A stretch of DNA of 64,000 nucleotides from Roseivirga sp. 4D4. Its GTDB lineage: Bacteria; Bacteroidota; Bacteroidia; Cytophagales; Cyclobacteriaceae. The stretch covers positions 4,322,001-4,386,000 of the forward strand of contig NZ_MDGP01000001.1 in the NCBI RefSeq assembly GCF_001747095.1. Direction: 5' to 3'. A program made the position numbers and the translations under genes. A model generated the notes under the pieces. That model ran no database searches. It saw nothing but the letters and a program-made list of their open reading frames with translations, and was not told the DNA's origin. Shown piece by piece: positions 18,352 to 27,174 of this stretch (the first letter of the stretch is position 1; every line of letters begins with the position of its first letter).

Positions 18352-19508
18352 TACATCGAATCAAAGAATGGACTGACAAACACATCCAAGGCGATCCCGT
18401 CATTTGGCTGGTTGTTATTTGCCTTTCTGTGTTTGGTATTTTGGTAGTTTATAGTGCTGCAGGCTCTTTGGCCTACCGTTTTGCGGATGGCAACACAGAG
18501 AAGTACCTAATTCGTCACACACTTATGGTAGCCCTTTCACTTCTGGTCATGTGGGTGGCCCATAAAATTGACTACAGGTATTATTCAAAGCTGACAAAGT
18601 ATGCGCTCATAATTTCTGCACCGCTACTCTTATATGCATGGCAGTATGGTTCAAAGATTAATGAGGCGAACAGGTGGATCGATTTACCATTCATTGGTAT
18701 TCAGTTTCAACCATCAGATTTGGCAAAACTTGCCTTGATCGCTGCTTTGGCCACAATGTTGGCAAAGAGACAACAGAAGATTGATGATATAAAAGAATCT
18801 CTGATTCCATTACTGGCTTGGTGCGGAGGTATTTGTGGCCTCATTGCGATGACCAACATCTCCACAGCAGTCTTACTATTTATGACTTGTATGCTTTTGC
18901 TATTCATCGGTCGCGTGCCAATGAAATACTTAGCGATGCTTGTTGTAGTTGGCTTCTTTGCTGGGCTATTGGCGATTCAATTTGGGCAAAGAGGCGGAAC
19001 AGGAATGAGTCGAATGACCAATTTCTTCAACGGTGAAGTCCCTTATCAAGTAGAGCAATCTTATATCGCTATTGCAAAAGGTGGTGTCTTGGGCCAAGGG
19101 CCAGGAAACAGTGTTCAGAGAAACTTCTTGCCAGAGGCATTTTCGGATTTTGTCTTTGCCATTATCATAGAAGAATACGGAATTATTGGAGGGGTCTTCG
19201 TGCTATTTCTATACCTGGTTTTACTCTACCGGGGTATGCGGGTGGTCGCTAATAGCGACCGGGCATTTGGAGGACTTTTATCAGCAGGCCTGAGTTTCGC
19301 GATAGTGATTCAGGCACTTGTAAATATTGGAGTAGTGGTGGGTTTAGGGCCTGTAACAGGGCAGACATTACCACTGATTAGTATGGGAGGCACATCGCTA
19401 CTTTTTACCGGACTTTCCTTGGGGATTATCCTAAGTGTAAGCCGTGGAGAGCAAGAAGATATGTCTGCCATTAATGGAGAATTAAGAAATACGGCAAGAG
19501 CCATATAA
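18348..19508 (+). CDS. ftsW: Lipid II polymerase / cell division protein FtsW (SEDS family)
   Basis: The 386-residue polytopic protein has about ten membrane segments. SEDS signatures include FQPSDLAKLALI and the PEAFSDFVFAIIIEEYG loop. The C-terminal part has GPVTGQTLPLISMGGTSLL. FtsW polymerises lipid II at the septum with FtsI. The start overlaps murD by 4 bp. Its TAA stop (19506-19508) touches the proposed non-ATG start of murG. Confidence 0.97.
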   Translation: MIHRIKEWTDKHIQGDPVIWLVVICLSVFGILVVYSAAGSLAYRFADGNTEKYLIRHTLMVALSLLVMWVAHKIDYRYYSKLTKYALIISAPLLLYAWQYGSKINEANRWIDLPFIGIQFQPSDLAKLALIAALATMLAKRQQKIDDIKESLIPLLAWCGGICGLIAMTNISTAVLLFMTCMLLLFIGRVPMKYLAMLVVVGFFAGLLAIQFGQRGGTGMSRMTNFFNGEVPYQVEQSYIAIAKGGVLGQGPGNSVQRNFLPEAFSDFVFAIIIEEYGIIGGVFVLFLYLVLLYRGMRVVANSDRAFGGLLSAGLSFAIVIQALVNIGVVVGLGPVTGQTLPLISMGGTSLLFTGLSLGIILSVSRGEQEDMSAINGELRNTARAI

Positions 19509-20623
19509 TTATAGAAAAGAAAGAACCATATCGAATCATCATCAGCGGAGGCGGGACTGGCGGACATATTTATCCGGCTATTGCCATTGCTAATGCCTTC
19601 AAGTCAAGGTTTGAAGACACCGAGATCCTCTTTGTGGGAGCTCAGGGCAAGATGGAGATGCAGAAGGTTCCTGAGGCTGGCTACAAAATCCAGGGGCTTT
19701 GGATCAGCGGACTTCAAAGAAAACTGACGCTGGATAATCTTTCTTTCCCATTCAAAGTGATCAATAGCCTTAATAGGAGTGCAAAAATCATTCGCAGATT
19801 CAAACCGCATGCAGTGATTGGTGTGGGCGGCTATGCCTCTGGCCCATTGCTTAGGGTTGCGACACGTAAGCGCGTACCGGCCGTCATTCAGGAACAGAAC
19901 TCCTATGCCGGTTTGACTAATAAAATACTTGCAAAGCGCGTGCAGAAAATATGTGTGGCCTATCCGAATATGGAGAAGTTCTTCCCTGCTGGAAAACTCG
20001 TGGTCACAGGAAATCCGGTACGAAAGGACATCACAGACTTGTCTGGAAAGAGAAACGCTGGTCTTTCGCATTTTAAGCTCGATGATAACAAGCCAGTGCT
20101 AATGATTTTAGGTGGAAGCCTCGGTGCAAGAACACTCAATGATAGCATGATCGAGAGTTTGCCTCAATTGATTGACGCTGGTATTCAGGTGATCTGGCAA
20201 TGCGGTCGATTCTATTTCGAAGAGATGACTGAGAAACTGGCTAAGACGGAGCATAATGGACTAATTCACCTCTTTGAATTTCTCAAGGAAATGGACCTGG
20301 CATACGCATCATCAGATGTTGTCGTCAGTAGAGCTGGTGCATTGTCAGTGTCAGAGCTGAGCATAGCAGGCAAGCCAACGATTTTTGTGCCATCACCAAA
20401 TGTGGCAGAGGATCATCAGTCTAAGAACGCCAAGGCGATGGTCGATAATGATGCGGCCGTTTTGGTGAAGGATAATGAGGCCAGAGAAAAACTCATCCAG
20501 AGAGCGATAGAGCTCATTAGAGACGAAGCCCAAAAGGATAGATTAATTAAGAACATTAAGGCAATGGCTAAACCCAATGCCGCTGAAGATATAGTAGAAG
20601 AAATTGTCAAACTGATAGCGTGA
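19508..20623 (+). CDS. murG: UDP-GlcNAc:lipid I GlcNAc transferase MurG, probable non-canonical start
   Basis: MurG adds GlcNAc to lipid I, giving lipid II. The frame encodes the hallmark ISGGGTGGHIYPAIAIANAF, then VGAQGKMEM, VGVGGYASGP, IQEQNSYAG, GGSLGARTLN and RAGALSVSELSIAGKP. No ATG, GTG or TTG occurs in frame between the upstream stop at 19472-19474 and the glycine loop. The first conventional start (GTG 19634) would delete the loop and is not credible. The best candidates are ATT at 19508 or ATA at 19505 or 19511, 5-11 nt after AAGAG at 19497-19501. I use ATT 19508, which shares one base with the ftsW stop. A base-call error is the main alternative. Confidence 0.93.
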   Translation: MIEKKEPYRIIISGGGTGGHIYPAIAIANAFKSRFEDTEILFVGAQGKMEMQKVPEAGYKIQGLWISGLQRKLTLDNLSFPFKVINSLNRSAKIIRRFKPHAVIGVGGYASGPLLRVATRKRVPAVIQEQNSYAGLTNKILAKRVQKICVAYPNMEKFFPAGKLVVTGNPVRKDITDLSGKRNAGLSHFKLDDNKPVLMILGGSLGARTLNDSMIESLPQLIDAGIQVIWQCGRFYFEEMTEKLAKTEHNGLIHLFEFLKEMDLAYASSDVVVSRAGALSVSELSIAGKPTIFVPSPNVAEDHQSKNAKAMVDNDAAVLVKDNEAREKLIQRAIELIRDEAQKDRLIKNIKAMAKPNAAEDIVEEIVKLIA

Positions 20624-21993
20624 ACCTAGACAAAATCCATAGCGTCTATTTTGTAGGGATCGGAGGGATCGGAATGAGTGCTTTAGCCCGTTGGTTTAAG
20701 CACAATGGCAGGGCTGTGTCTGGTTACGACAAGACAAGAACTGTACTCACGGATCAACTAGCAGAGGAAGGGATATCCATATCTTTTGAAGATACACTGG
20801 ACGCTATTGACAAGTCAATCAAAGCATCTACTGAAGGGGTTTTGGTGGTTTATACACCAGCAATTCCATCATCACATATTGGCCTCAATTGGCTAAAGGA
20901 TAACAAATATCAAGTCCTCAAAAGATCTGAAGTATTGGGTGTTATCACCGAAAATATGAAGAGTGTTGCGGTTGCAGGAACGCATGGTAAAACCACAACA
21001 TCTTCAATGATTGTACACTTGCTTAAAACAGCAGGAATTGATTGTACGGGTTTCTTGGGAGGCATTTCTGCCAATTATGAAACCAATATGGTGCTCAATG
21101 ACAAGCCGGGAAGTATAGCTGTCATTGAAGCTGATGAATTCGATAGGTCTTTCTTAACACTCCATCCTGATGTAGCGGTGGTCACAGCCGCAGACGCAGA
21201 TCATCTGGATATCTATGGTGATAAAGATGCATTGAAGGAGTCGTTTAGAGACTTTATCAAACAGATTAAGAGAGATGGACATTTGTTCGTCAAGAATGAC
21301 TTGTCTCAAGAGTTAGTTGGTAAAACCATTCTAGGTCATACAGGATACAGCTTGACCGAAGGGGGTGTTCGTTCGGAGAATCTAAGAATTGAAGGTTCAG
21401 CCTTTGTATTCGATTATCGAAACGGTTCAAGGGATATCGATGGTATACAACTCAATGTACCGGGCTACCACAATGTGGAAAACATGCTTGCTGCCATTGC
21501 TGTATGCCGATCACTTGGTGCTGATGATGAGAGCCTCAAAAAAGGAGTTCGCTCTTATAAGGGGGTGAAACGAAGGTTCGAATACATTATTAAAAGCGAG
21601 GAGATCACCTTCATCGATGACTATGCGCATCATCCAGTGGAAATTGAATCACTGTTAAGATCGGCAAGAGATTTATACCCTAATAAGAAGATCACGGCAG
21701 TATTTCAGCCGCATCTTTTTACCAGAACGAGAGACTTTGCCGAAGGCTTTTCAAGGAGTCTTTCATTGGCCGATGAAGTTATTCTATTGGATATCTACCC
21801 AGCTAGAGAATTACCCATCGAGGGCATTACATCTGATATGTTATTGGATGGTATAAACACAGACAAAAAAATAAAAACGAGTAAGGAAAATCTGATTGAT
21901 CAGATAAATGAGTGGACGCCAGAGGTCTTATTGACGATTGGCGCAGGTGATATTGACAAATTAGTTGAACCCATTAAAAACGCACTGTCATGA
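20620..21993 (+). CDS. murC: UDP-N-acetylmuramate:L-alanine ligase
   Basis: The 457-residue product begins VYFVGIGGIGMSALARWF. It has the ATP loop VAGTHGKTTTSSM, EADEFDRSFL, DDYAHHPVEIES and FQPHLFTRTRDF, all diagnostic for MurC. It starts with GTG at 20620, overlapping the murG stop as GTGA. The stop overlaps the ftsQ ATG as ATGA. MurC adds L-alanine to UDP-MurNAc, the first stem-peptide step. Order and length are as expected for a Bacteroidota dcw cluster. Confidence 0.98.
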   Translation: MNLDKIHSVYFVGIGGIGMSALARWFKHNGRAVSGYDKTRTVLTDQLAEEGISISFEDTLDAIDKSIKASTEGVLVVYTPAIPSSHIGLNWLKDNKYQVLKRSEVLGVITENMKSVAVAGTHGKTTTSSMIVHLLKTAGIDCTGFLGGISANYETNMVLNDKPGSIAVIEADEFDRSFLTLHPDVAVVTAADADHLDIYGDKDALKESFRDFIKQIKRDGHLFVKNDLSQELVGKTILGHTGYSLTEGGVRSENLRIEGSAFVFDYRNGSRDIDGIQLNVPGYHNVENMLAAIAVCRSLGADDESLKKGVRSYKGVKRRFEYIIKSEEITFIDDYAHHPVEIESLLRSARDLYPNKKITAVFQPHLFTRTRDFAEGFSRSLSLADEVILLDIYPARELPIEGITSDMLLDGINTDKKIKTSKENLIDQINEWTPEVLLTIGAGDIDKLVEPIKNALS

Positions 21994-22760
21994 AAGCCAA
22001 AGAAACATTTTTAAGAATTGCAGGAATCATAGGAGGATGCGTAGTACTCTTTCTGATGATCAGTTTTGTCGAAAAGAGAGAGCTGGGATATCGAATCGAT
22101 GACATTGATGTCGAGATCGAAAATGCCTTCGAAAATTTCTTTGTAGACGAAGACGATGTGATGTCTCTGATCATGGAAAATGAAGGGGACTCCATACTGG
22201 GAGATCAGTTCGGTAGAGTCAGCCTAAAGGCGATCGAAAGACGTATCGAGTCACACAGCTTTGTGAAAGATGCCGAGGTATATCGCGATTTGAAGGGCCA
22301 CTTGGTGGTCAAAGCAAAACAGAATAAGCCGATCGCTAGGTTGATGGGAACGAGAGGTAATAATGCCTATGTAGGTGAAGACGGAGACTTACTGCCTGTG
22401 TCCAGCAAGTATACCGCTAGAGTGCCTGTAGTAACCGGAGCTTATGTCAATGAAATGATGAAGCTCAGCAACGTGCATGAGGGAGAGTATGATGTAAAAG
22501 TCTATGACCTGATCAACTATATCAACGCGAATAAATTCTGGACCATGCAGGTGGGTCAGATAGATATCGATAGTAAGGGATATGTAGTGATGTACCCGCA
22601 AGTGGGTAAGCTCAGAATGGAGTTTGGGCAGATCGAAGACGTTGAAAAGAAATTCAAAAAACTAGAAATATTTTTTAAGCAAATACTACCGACAAAAGGA
22701 TGGGATGCCTATCAGAAGAAGGTAAATGTTGCTTTCAAAGACCAGATAATCTGTGACTAA
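21990..22760 (+). CDS. ftsQ: Cell division protein FtsQ
   Basis: The 256-residue product has one N-terminal membrane segment (about residues 9-27, IAGIIGGCVVLFLMISFV). It is followed by a POTRA-like region (SLKAIERRIESHSFVKDAEVYRDLKGHLVVKAKQNKPIAR in outline) and a FtsQ C-terminal beta domain. FtsQ links early and late divisome proteins. Sequence identity to proteobacterial FtsQ is low. The call rests on architecture, the POTRA signature and position between murC and ftsA. It overlaps murC by 4 bp. Confidence 0.93.
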   Translation: MKAKETFLRIAGIIGGCVVLFLMISFVEKRELGYRIDDIDVEIENAFENFFVDEDDVMSLIMENEGDSILGDQFGRVSLKAIERRIESHSFVKDAEVYRDLKGHLVVKAKQNKPIARLMGTRGNNAYVGEDGDLLPVSSKYTARVPVVTGAYVNEMMKLSNVHEGEYDVKVYDLINYINANKFWTMQVGQIDIDSKGYVVMYPQVGKLRMEFGQIEDVEKKFKKLEIFFKQILPTKGWDAYQKKVNVAFKDQIICD

Positions 22761-22768
22761 TTAATGCC

Positions 22769-24070
22769 ATGCAACACGATAAAATTGTAGTAGGACTCGA
22801 CATTGGAACAACGAAAATTTGTGCCATTGTAGGTACCAAAAACGAGTACGGAAAACTTGAGGTACTCGGGATGGGTAAGGCCGTTTCTGACGGGGTTATC
22901 CGAGGAATTGTAACCAACATCGACAAAACCGTAATGGCCATTGAGAAGGCGATTGCTGAAGCTAGCGAGCAGTCAGGAATCGAAATCAATGTGGTTAATG
23001 TCGGAATTGCCGGTCAGCACATCAAGAGCTCAATCCACCATGGAAGTATTACCAGAGATAGAGTAGATGATGAAATTACGGTCGAAGATATTAATCGACT
23101 TACCAATGATATTCACAAAATCGTAATGCCTCCGGGTTGTGAGATCATCCATGTAATGCCACAAGACTACATCGTGGATTATGAAGATGGTATCAAAGAT
23201 CCCGTTGGTATGTCGGGCGTAAAACTCGAAGCCGATTTTCATGTGATCACAGCACAGACAAATGCGATTCGTAATATCAACAAATGCGTAAAGCGTGCCA
23301 ACCTTGAGATTGACGATTTGATTCTTGAGCCATTGGCATCAAGCATGTCGGTACTCTCTGACGAGGAGAAAGAAGCGGGCGTTTGTCTAGTAGATATTGG
23401 AGGTGGTACTACTGATGTGGCACTATTTCATGACAGCATTATCAGGCACACGGCAGTAATTCCTTTCGGTGGTAATATTATTACTAGCGATATCAAGGAA
23501 GGTTTAAAAGTGATGCAAAACCAAGCAGAACTGTTAAAAACTAAGTTCGGTAAAGCAATCGCTGAAGAGGCTAACCCTAATGAGATTGTATCGATCCCTG
23601 GGCTAAGAAATAGGCCTCCAAAGGAGATTTCGATCCGTAACCTAGCGCACATTATTGAAGCTAGAATGGAAGAAATTATTGAATTAGTACATGCCGAAAT
23701 CATAACCTCAGGTTATGGGAGCAAGTTGGCTGGCGGTATTGTAATTACTGGTGGTGGCTCTCAATTGGGGTATATCAAACAACTGTTTGAGTATATGACT
23801 GGTATGGATGCTCGGATTGGTTATCCAAACGAGCATTTAGGGAAATCGAAAATCGAAGCAATCAAGAGCCCAATGTATGCGACCACAGTAGGTCTGGTAC
23901 TATCAGGTTTCAGAGCGATCGATGAAAGAGAAAACAGGTACATGGAAAGTCATGGTGCAGGAAAACGTCCGACAAAAAGTGAAAAGAAGGGTTCCGAATT
24001 CTTCAGTAAGCTAATCGATCGTACGAAAGGGTTGCTCATGGACGATTTTCATGATAAAAACGAGTATTGA
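22769..24070 (+). CDS. ftsA: Cell division actin-like protein FtsA
   Basis: The 433-residue product has the actin-fold phosphate loops VGLDIGTTKICAIVG at the N-terminus and VDIGGGTTDVALF centrally, and the adenosine motif GGIVITGGGSQL. The FtsA-specific 1C domain lies between them (MPQDYIVDYEDGIKDP region). A basic, linker-like tail ends in a probable membrane-binding helix, FFSKLIDRTKGLLMDDF. FtsA anchors FtsZ to the membrane. The gene is 8 bp after ftsQ, and ftsZ follows after a 136-bp spacer. Confidence 0.98.
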   Translation: MQHDKIVVGLDIGTTKICAIVGTKNEYGKLEVLGMGKAVSDGVIRGIVTNIDKTVMAIEKAIAEASEQSGIEINVVNVGIAGQHIKSSIHHGSITRDRVDDEITVEDINRLTNDIHKIVMPPGCEIIHVMPQDYIVDYEDGIKDPVGMSGVKLEADFHVITAQTNAIRNINKCVKRANLEIDDLILEPLASSMSVLSDEEKEAGVCLVDIGGGTTDVALFHDSIIRHTAVIPFGGNIITSDIKEGLKVMQNQAELLKTKFGKAIAEEANPNEIVSIPGLRNRPPKEISIRNLAHIIEARMEEIIELVHAEIITSGYGSKLAGGIVITGGGSQLGYIKQLFEYMTGMDARIGYPNEHLGKSKIEAIKSPMYATTVGLVLSGFRAIDERENRYMESHGAGKRPTKSEKKGSEFFSKLIDRTKGLLMDDFHDKNEY

Positions 24071-24206
24071 AATAAGTAGAAAGGTTGAAGGATTGAGGCT
24101 AAAGAAGGCATGGCGTCTAACCTAATCCAAAACCAAAGAAGAAAAAGAAACTAAGATTGAGACTTGAACTTTGAGGCTTGTCTCTTTCGACTTAAAAACA
24201 AAGATC

Positions 24207-25769
24207 ATGGCAGATTCATACATGTTTGAGCTTCCTTCTCACCACAAGTCAATTATCAAAGTGATTGGCGTTGGCGGTGGCGGAAGCAACGCAGTAAATC
24301 ACATGTTTAATCAAGGAATTAAAGATGTGGAATTCGTAGTGTGCAATACAGATGCACAGGCATTAAAAAGTAGTCCAATTCCAAACAGGTTACAGATTGG
24401 AATAGGCCTTACCGAAGGACTTGGAGCAGGTGCAAATCCTGACACAGGAAAAAACGCGGCAATAGAAAGCAAAGATCAAATCAGAGAGATGCTCGGTGAT
24501 GACACCAAAATGGTATTCATCACAGCGGGTATGGGTGGAGGTACCGGTACGGGTGCCGCACCGGTGATTGCTAAAATTGCCAAAGATATGGACCTGTTGA
24601 CGGTAGGTATCGTAACAGCTCCATTCAGTTTTGAAGGAAAGAAAAAGACAGCAGCGGCCAATCAGGGTATTGCTGAATTGAAAGAGAATTGTGATACGGT
24701 ACTGGTCATTTTGAATGATAAGCTCAGAGAGATCCATGGTAACCTTCCGATTAGCAGTGCATTTGGCGAAGCCGACAATGTACTCACTACGGCAGCTAAG
24801 GGTATCGCAGAGATTATTACAGTACCAGGCTATGTGAATGTCGATTTTATGGATGTTCAGACAGTGATGAAAGGTGCCGGAGCAGCCGTTATGGGATCTG
24901 CATTGGCAGAAGGCGAAGGTCGGGCACTGCGTGCCGCAGAAATGGCTATCTCTTCTCCATTGTTGAATAGTAAAGATATCCATGGCGCTAAGCGAATATT
25001 ACTATCCATTGTCTCAGGCGAGGAAGCCGAGCTACAGATGGATGAGTTGACAGAAATTACAGAATACATTCAAGAAAAAGCTGGTGATGATGCCGAGGTT
25101 ATTTTCGGGCATGGCATTGATCAGGAACATGGCCAGAGCATCAGCGTCACAGTTATTGCTACAGGTTTTGAGACTCCAGAGCTCAAAGCAGAAACCGTTG
25201 TAAGGAAAAAGGTAATCGATCTTGAGAGCAATCAAGAGATTGAATCTAGTCACGATGACTCCCTTTCACCTAAACACGAATCGCAGACACTCCTTTTTGA
25301 CACTACGGAAGAAGTCAAGAGTGAGGAGCCTCAACCTGAAGCAAAAGAAGAACCTCAAGATGAGCCTGAAGAAATGACCTCAGGATACTCTTTCTTAAGT
25401 CGCTTGGCAGAGAAGTACGAGATAGAAGAGTTTCCTCCTGCAACCCCTCAGGAGCCAGAAATTGAGGAGCGAAATCAGGCTTTGGATAATGATTTTCAAG
25501 AAGAACGAAATAAGAACTTCTTGGAAATGAAACGTGTGAAGCTCCAGGAACAAGCAAGAATTCGCGAGGAAAGACTTAGGGGTACCAGTGGTCAGCAAAT
25601 TGATCAGGGTGACTTTAAGGAAAAACTCGAGATACCAGCTTATCAAAGAAAGCAAGTAAGGTTGACGGATAACCTTCCGTCCTCCGAAAGATCTGTTTCT
25701 AGATTCAATCTCAATGATGATGATGAGATTATGGGAGACAATAAGTTTCTACATGATAATGTAGATTAA
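24207..25769 (+). CDS. ftsZ: Cell division GTPase FtsZ
   Basis: The start is ATG 24207 ([10 protein letters not shown]). An in-frame TTG at 24171 would add 12 residues of no family character. The 520-residue product has [15 protein letters not shown] near residue 20 and the tubulin/FtsZ signature GGGTGTG at residues 110-116. The GTPase and C-terminal domains end near residue 330. A long charged linker, rich in E, P and Q, runs to the C-terminal segment [18 protein letters not shown]. Long linkers are common in Bacteroidota FtsZ. The 136-bp spacer after ftsA may carry its own promoter, but I see no clear -7 match. A strong terminator follows. Confidence 0.98.
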   Translation: MADSYMFELPSHHKSIIKVIGVGGGGSNAVNHMFNQGIKDVEFVVCNTDAQALKSSPIPNRLQIGIGLTEGLGAGANPDTGKNAAIESKDQIREMLGDDTKMVFITAGMGGGTGTGAAPVIAKIAKDMDLLTVGIVTAPFSFEGKKKTAAANQGIAELKENCDTVLVILNDKLREIHGNLPISSAFGEADNVLTTAAKGIAEIITVPGYVNVDFMDVQTVMKGAGAAVMGSALAEGEGRALRAAEMAISSPLLNSKDIHGAKRILLSIVSGEEAELQMDELTEITEYIQEKAGDDAEVIFGHGIDQEHGQSISVTVIATGFETPELKAETVVRKKVIDLESNQEIESSHDDSLSPKHESQTLLFDTTEEVKSEEPQPEAKEEPQDEPEEMTSGYSFLSRLAEKYEIEEFPPATPQEPEIEERNQALDNDFQEERNKNFLEMKRVKLQEQARIREERLRGTSGQQIDQGDFKEKLEIPAYQRKQVRLTDNLPSSERSVSRFNLNDDDEIMGDNKFLHDNVD

Positions 25770-25808
25770 TTACTTTTTTAGCCTACGGGTTAAAAGAGAC
25801 ATGTGATT

Positions 25809-25841
25809 AAGACAGCCTACTGCCATGGGCTGTCTTTTTTT
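25809..25841 (+). terminator. Rho-independent terminator of the dcw cluster
   Basis: AAGACAGCC (25809-25817) pairs with GGCTGTCTT (25828-25836) across a 10-nt loop. A continuous T-run reaches to about 25841. It lies 40 bp after the ftsZ stop and closes the 15-kb plus-strand cluster. Confidence 0.88.
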
Positions 25842-25870
25842 ATACTTCATTGCGGGTTGTATCACTTCGT

Positions 25871-25916
25871 CATTGCGAGACTGCCTGTCAGCAGACAGGT
25901 GCAGTGAAGCAATCTC
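25871..25916. repeat. Nested palindrome resembling dispersed intergenic CATTGCGAG-type repeats
   Basis: An outer pair ATTGC (25872-25876)/GCAAT (25909-25913) encloses an inner stem CCTGTC (25884-25889)/GACAGG (25894-25899) with a 4-nt loop. A 5' CATTGCGAG and 3' GAAGCAATCTC frame is typical of dispersed intergenic palindromes I recall from many Bacteroidota genomes. Only one copy is visible in this window. Confidence 0.5.
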
Positions 25917-25994
25917 CTGATTAATTCATTCCTTAGGCTTCTCAAAGTCTAACCACTCCTCTTTCCTACTCTGAGCGAAGCCGAAGAGACTGAC

Positions 25995-26023
25995 CGATCC
26001 GACCGCTTAGAGCGGTCGGATCG
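25995..26023. repeat. 13-bp perfect inverted repeat, GC-rich hairpin
   Basis: CGATCCGACCGCT (25995-26007) and its exact complement (26011-26023) are separated by TAG. The stem is much more GC-rich than the flanks and has no T-run, so it is more likely a dispersed repeat unit than a terminator. Confidence 0.6.
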
Positions 26024-26155
26024 ATCGAGCACGGCAGAACATCTTTTTTGGGAAGTACAAATTGGCACAAACTTGATAAAGGGTTAGTGTGTGATTTTCT
26101 TATTCATTAATTTAATTAGTCAAATAGATCAATGAATAATTAAAAATAAGTTCAC

Positions 26156-27163
26156 ATGAAAAAGCCATTATTAGTAACCTTTCTCCTCTTCGTTTCCATT
26201 TCGTGCTTTGCGCAATGGACTACCACCTCGACTGGAATTCAGTATAATGGGAATGTAGGAATTGGAGTCGACCCTGCGAGTTACAAGTTTAGAATTGTTT
26301 CCTCAGGAACGGACGATGGTCAACTGGCCTTTAGACCAATTGGTCAAGAAGCGTTTTTACATATCAACAATGGGAATAATTGGGGTTTAATGATGAGGTC
26401 AGATGTGAACAGTCCCAAAATTGGTGCTTGGAATGGAGGTTCACTATTTGTTTATCCATATAGCTCCTTTTCAGGAGACTTAGACACAAGCAAAGGGGCG
26501 TTGGCTACTTTTAATTTTGCTAGCATGAGAGTTGGTATTGGTACTACCACTCCAGGCAAACTTTTGGAACTCGTAAATTCTTCTGCACCAACAATTAAGA
26601 TCAGGCATTCGAACGAGCAGAGTTCATGGGGTGTGAGTTTGAGTCAAGGAGACGATTTGAAAGGGTACCTTATGGCAGCCGGTCGGGACTTAATTCTAGG
26701 AGCTGGTTGGAGTAATAAAATCGTAATTGGCTTGAGCCAATTTGATCAATACGGTGGGAAAGTGGTAATGCCGTACGGTAATGTCGGAATAGGTACAAGT
26801 ACTCCTGGCGAAAAACTAGAAGTCAATGGAACTATCCGTTCTAAAAAAGTCAAAGTAGAAGCAACGGGTTGGCCAGACTATGTCTTTGCTTCAAATTTTA
26901 AATTAAGACCCTTGGCAGAGGTAGCATCATTTATTAGAGAGAATCAACACCTTCCTGAAGTACCATCTGCAGAGGAAATGGAAGAAAAGGGGCTTGACCT
27001 GGGAGCCATGGATGCTACACTACTAAAAAAAGTAGAAGAGTTGACACTATACACTATTGATCAGAAAAAACGAATTGACATACAAAATGAGAAAATCAAA
27101 AAACAAAGTGTAATGATTAAGGACTTAATGCAACGTCTTAAAAAATTGGAGAAGAAAAATTAA
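26156..27163 (+). CDS. Secreted tail-fibre-like protein with coiled-coil C-terminus
   Basis: The 335-residue product has a signal peptide (MKKPLLVTFLLFVSISCFA, then QWT). Three VGIG-type repeats follow (GNVGIGVDPASYKF, RVGIGTTTPGKLLEL, GNVGIGTSTPGEKLEV), as in many Bacteroidota extracellular proteins with phage-tail-fibre character. The C-terminal 100 residues contain PDYVF, HLPEVPSAEEM and LLKKVEELTLYTIDQ, then a coiled coil with heptads of K, L and I. This resembles the intramolecular chaperone-like ends of such fibres. No T9SS sorting domain is visible. The next gene shares the C-terminal module, so the two are likely co-expressed surface or secreted fibres. Function is unknown. Confidence 0.8.
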   Translation: MKKPLLVTFLLFVSISCFAQWTTTSTGIQYNGNVGIGVDPASYKFRIVSSGTDDGQLAFRPIGQEAFLHINNGNNWGLMMRSDVNSPKIGAWNGGSLFVYPYSSFSGDLDTSKGALATFNFASMRVGIGTTTPGKLLELVNSSAPTIKIRHSNEQSSWGVSLSQGDDLKGYLMAAGRDLILGAGWSNKIVIGLSQFDQYGGKVVMPYGNVGIGTSTPGEKLEVNGTIRSKKVKVEATGWPDYVFASNFKLRPLAEVASFIRENQHLPEVPSAEEMEEKGLDLGAMDATLLKKVEELTLYTIDQKKRIDIQNEKIKKQSVMIKDLMQRLKKLEKKN

Positions 27164-27174
27164 ACAAGCACATT

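Larger units (their letters stand above)
25770..26155. other. Intergenic region after ftsZ with terminator and two repeat-like hairpins
   Basis: The 386-bp gap holds the ftsZ terminator, a composite palindrome at 25871-25916 and a 13-bp perfect hairpin at 25995-26023, each listed separately. The last 100 bp are AT-rich and presumably contain the promoter of the following secreted-protein gene. I see no coding frame or RNA gene. Confidence 0.7.

Noticed and set aside
19604..20071. 155-codon open frame antisense to murG
   Set aside because: murG motifs run through the whole region on the plus strand; the minus frame is a by-product of its codon use.
24390..24983. 197-codon open frame on the minus strand across ftsZ
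   Set aside because: It lies fully antisense to a strongly conserved gene, has a His/Cys/Thr-rich composition typical of a shadow frame, and has no start context or family resemblance.
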